From contig JAZRRK010000034.1 of assembly GCA_045650705.1 (NCBI GenBank), forward strand, positions 1 to 38,222: a stretch of 38,222 nt of DNA. The letters are read 5' to 3'. Within the stretch, counting starts at the first letter, position 1. Each line of letters starts with the position of its first letter. Made by a program: the position numbers and the translations under genes. Shown one piece after another: positions 7,488 through 16,419 of the stretch. The DNA is from UMGS1781 sp045650705 (GTDB lineage Bacteria > Bacillota > Clostridia > TANB77 > CAG-508). Below the pieces are notes generated by a model. That model had not been told where the DNA came from. It ran no database searches and saw only the letters and a program-made list of their open reading frames with translations.

Positions 7488-7536
7488 AGATATTAGTGAT
7501 TTTTAATTCAAGCGATATTAGGAGGTGCTATATAAA

Positions 7537-7734
7537 ATGGCAAAATGTGAAATATGTGATAAATCAGTTAATTATGGAAATAAATTAAGCATAACACGTT
7601 CACACATAAGTAAAAGAACATCAAGAACATTCAAACCAAATGTTAGAAGTGTTAAAGCAATGGTAGACGGACAACCAAAAAAAATTAATGTTTGTGCAAA
7701 ATGCTTACGTTCAGGAAAAGTAACAAAAGCATAG
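7537..7734 (+). CDS. rpmB: 50S ribosomal protein bL28
   Basis: 65 residues starting MAKCEICDKSVNYGNKLSIT. Four zinc-binding cysteines are visible as CEIC near the start and CAKC near the end. The rest matches bL28 (RTFKPNVRSVKA). I chose ATG 7537, 9 bases after AGGAGGTG, rather than the GTG inside the ribosome binding site. It is a single-gene unit with its own promoter and terminator. The opposite-strand neighbour is spoVM, the same neighbourhood as in Bacillus subtilis. Confidence 0.96.
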   Translation: MAKCEICDKSVNYGNKLSITRSHISKRTSRTFKPNVRSVKAMVDGQPKKINVCAKCLRSGKVTKA

Positions 7735-7744
7735 AAAAAACTAT

Positions 7745-7771
7745 AGAGCAAGAATAAGTCTTGCTCTTTTT
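7745..7771 (+). terminator. Terminator of rpmB
   Basis: AGAGCAAGA (7745-7753), 5-base loop, TCTTGCTCT (7759-7767), then T-tract. Confidence 0.92.
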
Positions 7772-7825
7772 CATATGTAATTTTAAATTACATTTTAATC
7801 AAATAATGAATTTATTCTATTTAGC

Positions 7826-7950
7826 TAGTTTGAAAAATAAACGAGTATTGCTAGGCATTTTAAAGCAAAAAAGCGGAGGCGTACATAAGTAAGCTTAAGC
7901 ATTTTTGTCTTTAAAATAACAACGCAAGACGAAGTTTATTTTTAAAACTA
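7826..7950 (+). repeat. Structured intergenic element, family 3
   Basis: A 125-bp unit with 17-bp terminal inverted repeats and one mismatch (7826-7842 and 7934-7950). A second nested inverted repeat lies inside (ATTTTAAAGC... with ...TCTTTAAAAT). It shares short boxes with family 1 in the same order: AAACGAG near the left arm, GGAGGCGT in the middle and CGCAAG near the right arm. The right arm overlaps the end of spoVM and supplies its stop codon. On the minus strand it may act as the spoVM 3' structure. Confidence 0.6.
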
Positions 7951-8025
7951 ACTTTCTTTAACACCAAAAATCAACTTAACAAATCCCCTTAAAAATTTAG
8001 GAACTTTTTTTACTACAATAGTCAT
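7948..8025 (-). CDS. spoVM: Stage V sporulation protein M (SpoVM)
   Basis: Only 25 residues: MTIVVKK followed by VPKFLRGFVKLIFG and VKES. SpoVM is the amphipathic helix that recognises the convex forespore membrane and anchors the SpoIVA coat base. Bacillus SpoVM has KLPKFLGGIVRAMLG in the same place, so the central segment aligns without gaps, including the PKFL turn and the glycine. The start ATG is 8 bases after AAGGAG and overlaps the stop of the upstream small gene by 4 bases (ATGA), implying translational coupling. The location beside rpmB is conserved with Bacillus. It is short enough to be missed by automatic annotation. Confidence 0.88.
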   Translation of the reverse strand: MTIVVKKVPKFLRGFVKLIFGVKES

Positions 8026-8216
8026 ATAAACACACTCCTTCTTTTAATAAACTTATCAAAAAATTTCCTTAACAGCAAAGCCAAGTAAAACCAACGCAAA
8101 CAACAATTAATCCAATAAGGAAAAGCCAACCGTGTAAAAGGAAGTAATATTACAAGTAAAATACCTAACCCCAAACCAATTAAACATACCGCTAAGGTTT
8201 TCTTAAAAATTTTCAA
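8022..8216 (-). CDS. Small membrane protein translationally coupled to spoVM
   Basis: 64 residues from a TTG start at 8216, about 10 bases after AAAGGA; no in-frame ATG is available because a TGA lies just upstream. The N-terminus is basic (MKIFKKT) and is followed by a strong membrane segment (about 8-27, rich in Gly/Leu/Ile). A second aromatic hydrophobic segment spans about 33-52, and the tail is basic (FIKRRSVFI). I recognise no named family. Its 4-base overlap with spoVM suggests cotranscription in the mother cell during sporulation. It could be a sporulation membrane protein. Confidence 0.65.
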   Translation of the reverse strand: MKIFKKTLAVCLIGLGLGILLVILLPFTRLAFPYWINCCLRWFYLALLLRKFFDKFIKRRSVFI

Positions 8217-8319
8217 ATATCATCATTCCTTTCAATAAATAATTAATGGTTAGCGAACATAAAAATAACTTAATATATAATATTAAACTTTATGTAAAAT
8301 TGTGAAAGTAGGTACTCTT

Positions 8320-8952
8320 ATGTTAATAGATTTAATTTATCCACCAGTATGCGGATTTTGTAATAAAATAAATAAAAAATATTTATGCAAAAAATGTGAG
8401 ATAGATATAAAACCATATGAGATATACTCTATAATAAAATGTGACGATAAATATTTTGACTATAAAATAGATATATTAAAATATGAAAATATAGTTAGAG
8501 AAGGCATAATATCATATAAATTTAATGAAAAATCATACATGCATAAAACATTTGAAAAAATAATATTAAATAATAAAAAAATATATAGTTTTTTAGAAAA
8601 ATATGATATAATTGTATATGTGCCAATGTATTCAAAAAAGAAATTCTTAAGAGGTTATAATCAATCAGAACTTATAGCTAATGATTTAGCTAAAGCATTA
8701 GGCATAAAATTAGAAAAGAACAACTTAATTAAAGTTTTAGACACAAAGAAACAGAGCACATTAACAAAGACTGAGAGAAAAGAAAATGTAAAAAATGCAT
8801 TTAAAGTAACAAAACCAGAAAAATTACTTAATAAAAAAATAATATTATTTGATGATATATATACAACAGGGAGTACGGTAAATGAATGCAGTAAAGCATT
8901 AAAAAATGCAGGAGCTAAAGAAATAGCTGTATTAACAATAGCAAAAGATTAA
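8320..8952 (+). CDS. comF: ComF-family phosphoribosyltransferase-like protein
   Basis: 210 residues. The N-terminal zinc finger has CGFC (C11, C14) and CKKC (C23, C26), in the typical IDLIYPPVCGFC opening of ComF/GntX proteins. The C-terminal PRTase fold has the PRPP loop ILFDDIYTTGST (D178, D179 to S185) and the RGYNQSELIA segment. In naturally competent bacteria ComF helps DNA uptake and single-strand processing. I chose ATG 8320, 7 bases after AGTAGG, over an upstream GTG at 8302. A TATAAT at 8276-8281 could be its -10, with no good -35. It is the first gene of the run comF-KAP ATPase-acyltransferase-recJ-rel. Confidence 0.87.
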   Translation: MLIDLIYPPVCGFCNKINKKYLCKKCEIDIKPYEIYSIIKCDDKYFDYKIDILKYENIVREGIISYKFNEKSYMHKTFEKIILNNKKIYSFLEKYDIIVYVPMYSKKKFLRGYNQSELIANDLAKALGIKLEKNNLIKVLDTKKQSTLTKTERKENVKNAFKVTKPEKLLNKKIILFDDIYTTGSTVNECSKALKNAGAKEIAVLTIAKD

Positions 8953-8973
8953 AATAAAACCAAGGAGGATATT

Positions 8974-10920
8974 ATGGAAGACTTAGTAGAAAGTATATTA
9001 GATTATGTTAGATCAGATTATACAGATTATGCAATAATGATAAACGGAGAATGGGGAAGCGGAAAAACTTATTTCTGGAATAATAAGATTAGACCTAAAA
9101 TTGACGGAATGCAATTTAATGGAAAAAAATACTCTACAATATATATGTCTTTATATGGAATATCAAACTTAGAAGAAATTAGTAAAAAAATATTTATAGA
9201 AACTACTCAACTTATGGATAAGAATGTAAAAAAACATATGGACCAATCAAGCAAAACATCAATTCCAGAATATGCTAAAACAGGATTAAACATTGCCAAT
9301 GTATTTGGCGCAAATCCAAATGGAGAAAAAGTGAACTATGAAAAATTCTTTTCTACAGATGATAAAGTGCTTTGCTTTGATGACTTGGAAAGAGCAAATG
9401 TAGATGTTATAGATATATTAGGATATATAAATAATTTCGTAGAACATGACCATATTAAAACTATAATTATTTGTAATGAAAAAGAGCTTTCTACAAAATT
9501 AAAAAACAACAATTTGGAAATGAAAACATTTATTGCAACATATATATTAGATAAAGAAGGCGATTTATCAAACAATGAAAAACCAATGGTTGAGAGAATA
9601 CAAGACAAAATAGAATATGTATTTGATAAAGCAAATGATTATGAAAGAATAAAAGAAAAACTTATTGGTGAAACATTTGAATATAGACCAGAGTTTAATT
9701 ACATAATAAATGGAATACTTATGCGTTATGAAAATGATAGAGAGTTAATACGTTTTTTAAGAGAAAATACACCATATATAATAACTACTTTTAATAAAAG
9801 TGGAACAAGGAATTTAAGAATATTAAAACATGCTTTAAATGATTTTAAGAAAATATTTGAAATGGTAAATAAATTTTATCCAAATACAAATTATAGAATA
9901 TTGCAAACAATGCTTATATTTACAATAGCAATACCTTTTGAGATAAAAGCAGGTAAAACAAGTAAAGAAAAATTTGTATATATACAAAATAATGAAGAAT
10001 ACAAATCTATAGTAGTATCTTCAAAGATTTTTATGGATAACAGACAATTTTATATAAAAGAATTTGATAACAATTATTATTATAACTTTAAATCAGAATA
10101 TAGATTTTTTAAATTTATAGAATTATATGTCAGAACAAGAATATTTGATACAAGAAAATTTAAAGAAGATATGGAAGATATAATAAATACTGTAGATACA
10201 GAAAAATTACCAGGATATAAAAGATTATTAACAGAAGAATACTGGAAGATATCAGATGACCAATTCCCAGAAGTAATAAAAAGCATAATAGATGATGTAA
10301 AAGAAGGAAAAATAAAACTATTAGATACAACGAAATTATTTATATATTTTGTATATTTTGTAAAAAAAGGATTAATAGATTATACTATATCAGATATCAA
10401 AAAAATATTTTTTAATGGAATGAATTTAGCTTCATTAAATTCTGAATACATAGAAAATGCTGATAATGAACTAAATACACTTTCCCTAGGAGAGAAAAAT
10501 TTAGACATAGAAGATGTAATGGCTCATTTTTATGTATTAAATAACACATTAAAAGATAAAAAATATACAGAACAAGCAGCAGAAGTTTTAAAATTTGTAC
10601 CAATGAAGATGGAAAACTTCTATGAAAAATTTGATAAAGAATGTATGGATGCGCCAATTTTAAAATATTATGACCCATACCAACTATTTCAGAGAATATC
10701 TTGTGCTAGTAATGAAGATATAATGCAAATAAAAGAAAAATTAGTAGAAAGAGCAAATAAATATACTAAAGAACTAAAAGTAGAGCTAAAAAATATGATA
10801 AAATTAAAAGAAATAGTTGAAAAATATTTAGAAGGAAAAGAACCAACAATAAAAAATGTAATATTAAATGAGTTTCAAAAAGATTTAGAGCTTATAATTG
10901 ATAAATATAGCCAAGAATAG
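8974..10920 (+). CDS. KAP-type P-loop NTPase
   Basis: 648 residues. Walker A is GEWGSGKT (25-32) near the N-terminus, and Walker B is VLCFDDLERAN with D136, D137 and E139. The opening ILDYVRSDYTDYAIMINGEWGSGKTYFWNNKI and the FDDLER motif are those of KAP-family P-loop ATPases, a STAND-like group. The remaining 450 residues are helical and charged, with no transmembrane helix visible and no recognisable enzymatic effector. KAP proteins are found in plasmid and phage-conflict contexts as well as alone, so a defence or membrane-associated role is possible but unproven. It sits 21 bases after comF and 14 before the next gene, in a housekeeping operon where such a gene is unexpected. The start is ATG 8974 behind AAGGAGG. 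Confidence 0.8.
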   Translation: MEDLVESILDYVRSDYTDYAIMINGEWGSGKTYFWNNKIRPKIDGMQFNGKKYSTIYMSLYGISNLEEISKKIFIETTQLMDKNVKKHMDQSSKTSIPEYAKTGLNIANVFGANPNGEKVNYEKFFSTDDKVLCFDDLERANVDVIDILGYINNFVEHDHIKTIIICNEKELSTKLKNNNLEMKTFIATYILDKEGDLSNNEKPMVERIQDKIEYVFDKANDYERIKEKLIGETFEYRPEFNYIINGILMRYENDRELIRFLRENTPYIITTFNKSGTRNLRILKHALNDFKKIFEMVNKFYPNTNYRILQTMLIFTIAIPFEIKAGKTSKEKFVYIQNNEEYKSIVVSSKIFMDNRQFYIKEFDNNYYYNFKSEYRFFKFIELYVRTRIFDTRKFKEDMEDIINTVDTEKLPGYKRLLTEEYWKISDDQFPEVIKSIIDDVKEGKIKLLDTTKLFIYFVYFVKKGLIDYTISDIKKIFFNGMNLASLNSEYIENADNELNTLSLGEKNLDIEDVMAHFYVLNNTLKDKKYTEQAAEVLKFVPMKMENFYEKFDKECMDAPILKYYDPYQLFQRISCASNEDIMQIKEKLVERANKYTKELKVELKNMIKLKEIVEKYLEGKEPTIKNVILNEFQKDLELIIDKYSQE

Positions 10921-10934
10921 AAAGGAATATTATT

Positions 10935-11645
10935 ATGAAAGAATTAAAACTAGAATACTATTTTGAACATATGGATGAATTTCCAAATAAAGAAATATTT
11001 GATAATTGTACATATGTATGGGAGACTTTAAACAAAATTACAGAATACTTAAAAAAAGAAATAGTAGATAAAAATGTAAAAATAAATAAAGCAGAGATGG
11101 GAGAGTTTTGCTCAATAACAGGAAATTATTTTATAGATGAAGGAACAAAGATAGGTGCAAATGTATCAATAGAAGGACCAGTTATAATAGGAAAGAATGT
11201 AACAATACAATCAGGAGCATTAATCAGACCAGGAACAATAATAGGAGATAATGCATCTGTAGGGCATGCTTCAGAAGTAAAACATGCAATAATTCAAAAT
11301 AAAGCAAAAGTGGCGAGTTTAGCGTTTGTAGGAGATAGCATTTTAGGAAAAGCAGCAAGAGTTGGAAGCGGAACAATACTAGCAAACAGAAGATTTGACC
11401 AGAAAAACATAGAAATAAAAATAAATGGACAAAAATATGATACACAAACTGACTTCTTTGGAGCAATAGTTGGAGATAATTCAAGATTAGGAGCAAATTG
11501 CACAAGTATACCAGGTACATGTATAGGACCATATACTTGGATATTACCAACAGTACAAGTAAGAGGATTTGTACCAGCAGAAAAAAGAATATTGCCAAAA
11601 GAAAATTATATTGTCCAGGAGAATCCAAAAGTAGAATTAAAATAG
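10935..11645 (+). CDS. Left-handed beta-helix (hexapeptide) acyltransferase-like protein
   Basis: 236 residues. After a helical N-terminus (1-55), about ten hexapeptide turns follow (GTKIGANVSIEGPVIIGKNV, GTIIGDNASVG, DSILGKAARVGSGTILAN, GAIVGDNSRLGANCTSIPG). This is the left-handed beta-helix seen in the acetyltransferase half of GlmU and in sugar-nucleotide acyltransferases. No nucleotidyltransferase domain is present, so it is a stand-alone acyltransferase-like protein that probably trimerises. The acceptor and acyl donor are unknown. It is 14 bases after the KAP gene and 8 bases before recJ, so probably in the same operon. Confidence 0.8.
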   Translation: MKELKLEYYFEHMDEFPNKEIFDNCTYVWETLNKITEYLKKEIVDKNVKINKAEMGEFCSITGNYFIDEGTKIGANVSIEGPVIIGKNVTIQSGALIRPGTIIGDNASVGHASEVKHAIIQNKAKVASLAFVGDSILGKAARVGSGTILANRRFDQKNIEIKINGQKYDTQTDFFGAIVGDNSRLGANCTSIPGTCIGPYTWILPTVQVRGFVPAEKRILPKENYIVQENPKVELK

Positions 11646-11653
11646 GAGTTTTT

Positions 11654-13342
11654 ATGAAGAAAAAATGGGAGTATTATGCAACAAATAAAGAATTAGTAGA
11701 ACATATTGCAACTAATCATAACATATCAAATTTATTAGCTACAATTTTAGTTAATAGAAATATTGTTGATGATGAAGAAATAAAGATTTTTTTAAATCCA
11801 AAAAGAAACAATTTTCATAATCCATTTTTGCTTAATGATATGGATAAAGCAGTAGATAGAATTATACAGGCGATAGATAATAAAGAAAAAACGATTATTT
11901 ATGGAGATTATGATGTTGATGGCATAACAAGTATAACAGTACTAAAAAAGTTCTTAGAGGAAAGAGGATTAGAAGTAGATTACTATATTCCTAATAGGCT
12001 AGAAGAAGGATATGGATTAAATAAAGAAGCAATACAAGGATTACCAAATAAAGGTTATAAATTAATGATAACTGTAGACTGCGGAATATCTGGAATAGAA
12101 GAAGTAAAATTTGCAAATAGTTTAGGTATACAAACAATTATAACAGATCACCATGAACAATTAGAAGAATTACCTGAAGCATATGCAATAATAAATCCAA
12201 AAAGAAGAGATAATACATATCCATTTAGAGGACTAGCAGGAGTAGGAGTAGTATTTAAACTTATACAAGCAATTTCAATAAAACTGAAATTAGATGAAAA
12301 AGAATATTTAAAATACTTAGACATTGTATGTGTTGGAACAATATCTGATATAGTACCATTAGTAGATGAAAATAGAGTAATTGCAAAATTAGGATTAATG
12401 CTTGTAAAGGTAACAAAAAATATTGGATTAAGAGAATTAATTAAAGAAACAGGATATAAAGATATAGATTCAAATATGGTGTCATTTGGAATAGCACCAC
12501 GAATAAATGCTTGTGGAAGAATGGGAGAACAAGAAAAATCTTTAAAATTATTTTTAACGGATGATCCAAATGAAGCAAAAGATATAACAATAGAACTAAA
12601 TGAATATAACTTACAGAGACAAGAAACTGAAAAGAAAATATTTAATCAAGCAATTGAAAAAATAGAAAAAGAAGACATTGAAAAAATGAATACAGTAGTG
12701 TTAGCAGGAGATGAATGGCATCATGGGGTTATTGGAATAGTAGCATCTAGAATTACAGAAAGATATTTTAAGCCAACAATATTAGTATGCTTTGAAGGAG
12801 AAGAAGGAAAAGGTTCAGGCAGAAGTGTGCCAGGATTTGACTTACACGAAGCACTTGTGCAGAGCTCAAAATATTTAACTAGATATGGTGGACATGAAAT
12901 GGCAGTGGGCCTTGGATTACAAAGAAAGGAATTTGATAACTTTAAAGCACTTTTTGAACAAATTGCAATAGAAAATGAAGTAAATAAAATAAATCCAGTT
13001 ATAAAAATAGATTGTGAAGTAACCAAAAAATACATGAAAAAAGAAACTGTTGAAGAGTTTAAGTTATTAGAACCATTTGGAGAAAAAAATAGACAGCCAC
13101 TAGTAGTATATAAGAATTTAAAAATAGTATCAATAAGAGCATTATCTGAAGGAAAACATTTAAAATTAATGCTAAAAGATGAGAATGAGACAATAAATGC
13201 TATAGGATTTAATTTAGGACATTTAACAGAAGAATACAGAATAGGAGAAAAAATAGACATAGTAGGAACTTTAGAAATAAACAACTATAATGGAAATGAA
13301 AACATACAAATCAATATGAAAGATATAATGAAAACTGTATGA
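11654..13342 (+). CDS. recJ: Single-stranded-DNA-specific exonuclease RecJ
   Basis: 562 residues. RecJ degrades single-stranded DNA 5' to 3' in recombination and mismatch or base excision repair. The DHH phosphoesterase motifs are present: IIYGDYDVDG (81-90), D142 in VDCG, and D165-H166-H167 in ITDHH. The DHHA1 part is visible in GSGRSVPGFDLHEAL and YGGHEMAVGLGL. The C-terminal OB-like domain begins near 450. I chose ATG 11654 behind TAGGAG; the frame stays open upstream inside the preceding gene, but without a start signal. It precedes rel, a common clostridial arrangement. Confidence 0.96.
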   Translation: MKKKWEYYATNKELVEHIATNHNISNLLATILVNRNIVDDEEIKIFLNPKRNNFHNPFLLNDMDKAVDRIIQAIDNKEKTIIYGDYDVDGITSITVLKKFLEERGLEVDYYIPNRLEEGYGLNKEAIQGLPNKGYKLMITVDCGISGIEEVKFANSLGIQTIITDHHEQLEELPEAYAIINPKRRDNTYPFRGLAGVGVVFKLIQAISIKLKLDEKEYLKYLDIVCVGTISDIVPLVDENRVIAKLGLMLVKVTKNIGLRELIKETGYKDIDSNMVSFGIAPRINACGRMGEQEKSLKLFLTDDPNEAKDITIELNEYNLQRQETEKKIFNQAIEKIEKEDIEKMNTVVLAGDEWHHGVIGIVASRITERYFKPTILVCFEGEEGKGSGRSVPGFDLHEALVQSSKYLTRYGGHEMAVGLGLQRKEFDNFKALFEQIAIENEVNKINPVIKIDCEVTKKYMKKETVEEFKLLEPFGEKNRQPLVVYKNLKIVSIRALSEGKHLKLMLKDENETINAIGFNLGHLTEEYRIGEKIDIVGTLEINNYNGNENIQINMKDIMKTV

Positions 13343-13365
13343 TGCGAAAGGGATGATAACCAATC

Positions 13366-15558
13366 ATGGAGAATCAAAATAAAACAATCGAAGATATTAT
13401 ACGAAGATTAAAATTAAATAAAAGAAAGACAAATACAGGGTTAATATTAAAAGCATATAATTTTGCTAAACAGCATCATGAAGGACAGAAAAGACTTTCA
13501 GGGGAAGATTATATTATACACCCAGTTGATGTTGCATATATATTAGCCGATTTAAACATGGATGATGCCACGATTTGTGCAGCACTTTTGCATGATGTAG
13601 TAGAAGATACAGAAATAACAAATGAAGATTTGATAAAAGATTTTGGTACAGAAATAGCAGAAATGGTTGCAGGTGTTACAAAATTAAGTAAAATACAATA
13701 TGTAACAATAGAGGAAGAACAAGTAGAAAATTATAGAAAAATGTTCCTAGCAATGGGAAAAGATATAAGAGTAATACTTATAAAATTGGCAGATAGATTA
13801 CACAATATGAGAACATTGTCAAATTTAAAGAGAGATAGACAAATAGCAAATGCAAAAGAAACGATGGAATTATATGCACCACTTGCAAATAGATTAGGTA
13901 TATATTCTTTAAAATGGGAACTTGAAGATTTATCTTTTAGATATTTGTACCCAGAAGAATACAGAGAGTTAGTAATAGGTATAGAGAAAAAAAGAGAAGA
14001 AAGAATAGAATTTATAAACAAAATAATGGCAGAAATACAATTTGAATTAAAAAAACAAAGAATTGTAGGAGAAGTAACAGGTAGAGCAAAGCATTTATAT
14101 AGTATTTATAGGAAAATGCAAAGAGATAATATAACAATAGATCAAGTATATGACTTGTTTGCATTAAGAATAATAGTAAATTCAGTAAAAGACTGTTATG
14201 CAGCTTTAGGTGTAGTACATGATTTATATACTCCAATGCCAGGAAGATTTAAAGACTATATTGCTGTTCCAAAGCCAAATATGTATCAATCAATACATAA
14301 TACATTAATTGGACCAAAAGGGACACCATTTGAAGTACAAGTACGTACATGGGATATGCATAGAATAGCAGAATTTGGTATAGCAGCACATTGGGCCTAT
14401 AAAGAAGCAAATAAATTTAAAAAATCTAATGTAGTTGTAGAAGAAGACAAGCTATCATGGCTTAGAGAAACGCTTGAATGGCAAAAAGATATGCAAGATC
14501 CAGAAGAATTTTTAAAAACCTTAAAAACAGAATTGTTTGAAGACGAAGTGTATGTATTTACTCCAAAAGGACAAATAAAAACCTTGCCAAGAGATGCAAC
14601 ACCAATAGATTTTGCATATAGTATACATGCAGAAGTTGGGCATAAAATGATAGGATGTAAAATAAATAGTAAAATGATGCCAATAGTAACTCCCCTAAAA
14701 AGTGGAGATATAATAGAAATAATGACATCAGATACTGCAAAAGGTCCAAGTAGAGATTGGTTAAAGATAGTAAAAAGTTCAAGTGCAAAAACAAAAATTA
14801 CACAATGGTTTAAGAAAACAGAAAGAGAAGCGAATATTGAAAAAGGAAAAGAAATATTAGATAAAGAAATAAAGAAAATAGGAATGACGCATAGCGACTT
14901 ATTTAAACCAGAATGGATTCAAATAGCGTTAAATAGATATAACTATAATACAGTAGAAGATATGTATGCAAGTATAGGTTTTGGAGGAATATCTCCAAAC
15001 AAAATAATAACGAGATTACTAGAGGAATACAAAAAAGAGCATGAAGAAGAAACAATAGAAGAAAAAATTCAGGAATTAGTAACAGAGAGAGTAAAACCAA
15101 GAAAATCAGCTAGCTCTGGTGTAATAGTAAAAGGTATAGATAATTGTTTAGTAAAATTTTCAAGGTGTTGTAATCCTGTACCAGGAGATGATATAATAGG
15201 ATATGTTACTAAAGGTAGAGGCGTATCTGTACATAGAAAAGACTGTACCAATATAAACGATTTATTATCAGAAGAAGAAAGAATAATAGAAGTAGATTGG
15301 TATGATGAAAAAGCTGCTGTAGTATATAATGTAGCAATAGAAGTATTAGCAAATGATAGAACAGGACTGCTTTCTGATGTAGTAAAAGAAGTAACAAATC
15401 AGAAAATAAACATAATGGGAGTAAATACAAGAACAAGTAAAGACAGAATAGCTACAATAGAAATAACTTTAGAAGTACAGAACATAGAAGAATTGAATCA
15501 AGTAATAAAACAAATAAGAAAAGTAGACAGCGTCTATGAAGTTACTAGAAAAAAATAG
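13366..15558 (+). CDS. rel: Bifunctional (p)ppGpp synthetase/hydrolase (RelA/SpoT, RSH)
   Basis: 730 residues, full-length RSH. Hydrolase HD site: H52, H76-D77 and E80-D81 (LLHDVVEDT), so the hydrolase should be active. Synthetase site: YQSIHNTLIGP and E323 in FEVQVRT, the same number as in the Streptococcus equisimilis enzyme. Then come a TGS domain (about 391-452, VYVFTPKGQIKTLPRDATP), a conserved-cysteine region (FSRCCNPVPGDDIIGYVT) and a C-terminal ACT domain (about 655-730). It controls the stringent response on ribosomes. The ribosome binding site AAAGGG is 13 bases from ATG 13366, rather distant. A family 2 element follows its stop. Confidence 0.96.
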   Translation: MENQNKTIEDIIRRLKLNKRKTNTGLILKAYNFAKQHHEGQKRLSGEDYIIHPVDVAYILADLNMDDATICAALLHDVVEDTEITNEDLIKDFGTEIAEMVAGVTKLSKIQYVTIEEEQVENYRKMFLAMGKDIRVILIKLADRLHNMRTLSNLKRDRQIANAKETMELYAPLANRLGIYSLKWELEDLSFRYLYPEEYRELVIGIEKKREERIEFINKIMAEIQFELKKQRIVGEVTGRAKHLYSIYRKMQRDNITIDQVYDLFALRIIVNSVKDCYAALGVVHDLYTPMPGRFKDYIAVPKPNMYQSIHNTLIGPKGTPFEVQVRTWDMHRIAEFGIAAHWAYKEANKFKKSNVVVEEDKLSWLRETLEWQKDMQDPEEFLKTLKTELFEDEVYVFTPKGQIKTLPRDATPIDFAYSIHAEVGHKMIGCKINSKMMPIVTPLKSGDIIEIMTSDTAKGPSRDWLKIVKSSSAKTKITQWFKKTEREANIEKGKEILDKEIKKIGMTHSDLFKPEWIQIALNRYNYNTVEDMYASIGFGGISPNKIITRLLEEYKKEHEEETIEEKIQELVTERVKPRKSASSGVIVKGIDNCLVKFSRCCNPVPGDDIIGYVTKGRGVSVHRKDCTNINDLLSEEERIIEVDWYDEKAAVVYNVAIEVLANDRTGLLSDVVKEVTNQKINIMGVNTRTSKDRIATIEITLEVQNIEELNQVIKQIRKVDSVYEVTRKK

Positions 15559-15578
15559 CTTTGTGTTTTGTAAATACC

Positions 15579-15712
15579 GCCCAATCTCGTCGGAGTTATA
15601 TATGTTTTGTTCTCACAAAAAGCTGTCAACATGGCTACGAGGGTAATCCGTAAGCCGTTGGCTTGTTGCCAGTTTTTATTCGAAAAAAATATATAACTCC
15701 TGCGCCCAGGGC
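15579..15712 (-). repeat. Structured intergenic element, family 2 copy a
   Basis: 134 bp, starting 20 bases after the rel stop. Almost identical (a single substitution over about 120 bases, apart from the right end) to 17733-17864. The layout is box GCCCAATCTCGTC, a 12-bp stem arm GGAGTTATATAT, a 75-base structured interior, the pairing arm ATATATAACTCC, and then TGCG with the closing arm. The right end of this copy is altered (CGCCCAGGGC instead of CGTTGGGC). Confidence 0.9.
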
Positions 15713-15750
15713 TAGTTTCTACTACCAATTAATAAAGAGAGGAATTTAAA

Positions 15751-16401
15751 ATGATACTAAAGAGAATAAAGGTAAATGCAGGAGCCATAATGGGCATAAA
15801 CTGCTATATTATACAAGATGAAAGTACAAAAGAAACAATGATAATTGATCCAGGAAATACACCAGAAAATTTAATAGATATACTAGATGCAATGCAAATA
15901 AAACTAAAATATATTTTACTTACTCATTGTCATGGGGATCATATAAATGGAGTTAAAAACATAAAAGAAAAATATGGTGGAAAGATATTAATACATCGAA
16001 AAGATGCAGAAGGACTTAAGAATCCAGATATTAATTTAAGTACACATATTGGATTAGAACCAATTATTATGCAAGAGGATGCAAGAGTAGATGATGGAGA
16101 TATTTTACATGTTGGAGACATAGAATTTGAAGTAATAAGTACACCAGGTCACACCTGTGGAAGTAGTTGCCTATATTGCAAGCAAGAAAAAATGTTATTT
16201 TCAGGAGATACTTTATTTAGAGGGTCTTGGGGTAGAGTGGATTTACCAACAAGTAATTTTGAAGATATAATATCATCTATAACAAATAAATTAATAAATT
16301 TACCAGAGGATACAATTGTATATCCAGGACATGGTAAAACCACAATAATAAAAGAAGAAAAACCAATATATTTAGAAATGAGACAAAAAGATTTTGAATA
16401 A
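15751..16401 (+). CDS. MBL-fold hydrolase, glyoxalase II-like (YqgX/GloB type)
   Basis: 216 residues. Metal ligands are H59-C-H61-G-D63-H64 in LTHCHGDHINGV, the histidine of STPGHTCGS, the aspartate of FSGDTLF, and the histidine of YPGHGKTT near residue 194. These are the complete set for a dinuclear thiolesterase of the hydroxyacylglutathione hydrolase superfamily. In clostridia this gene is regularly found between rel and hisS, as here, but its physiological substrate is unsettled. The start is ATG 15751 behind AGAGAGG. It lies 18 bases before hisS and is probably cotranscribed with it. Confidence 0.9.
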   Translation: MILKRIKVNAGAIMGINCYIIQDESTKETMIIDPGNTPENLIDILDAMQIKLKYILLTHCHGDHINGVKNIKEKYGGKILIHRKDAEGLKNPDINLSTHIGLEPIIMQEDARVDDGDILHVGDIEFEVISTPGHTCGSSCLYCKQEKMLFSGDTLFRGSWGRVDLPTSNFEDIISSITNKLINLPEDTIVYPGHGKTTIIKEEKPIYLEMRQKDFE

Positions 16402-16419
16402 AAGAAAAGGAGAATGAAA

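Larger units (their letters stand above)
7221..7536. other. Intergenic region between trmFO and rpmB
   Basis: About 316 bases. They hold the family 1 element (7224-7386), an AT-rich stretch, and the rpmB promoter and ribosome binding site. I see no additional gene. Confidence 0.75.

Noticed and set aside
12721..13284. 187-codon open frame on the minus strand inside recJ
   Set aside because: It is antisense to a conserved domain, has no ribosome binding site and gives a Ser/Phe/Leu-rich translation typical of AT-rich antisense frames.
15534..15728. Minus-strand open frame in family 2 copy a, similar to one over 17352-17786
   Set aside because: The shared peptide arises only because the repeat is duplicated. 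The frames run into unrelated antisense sequence and have no ribosome binding site.
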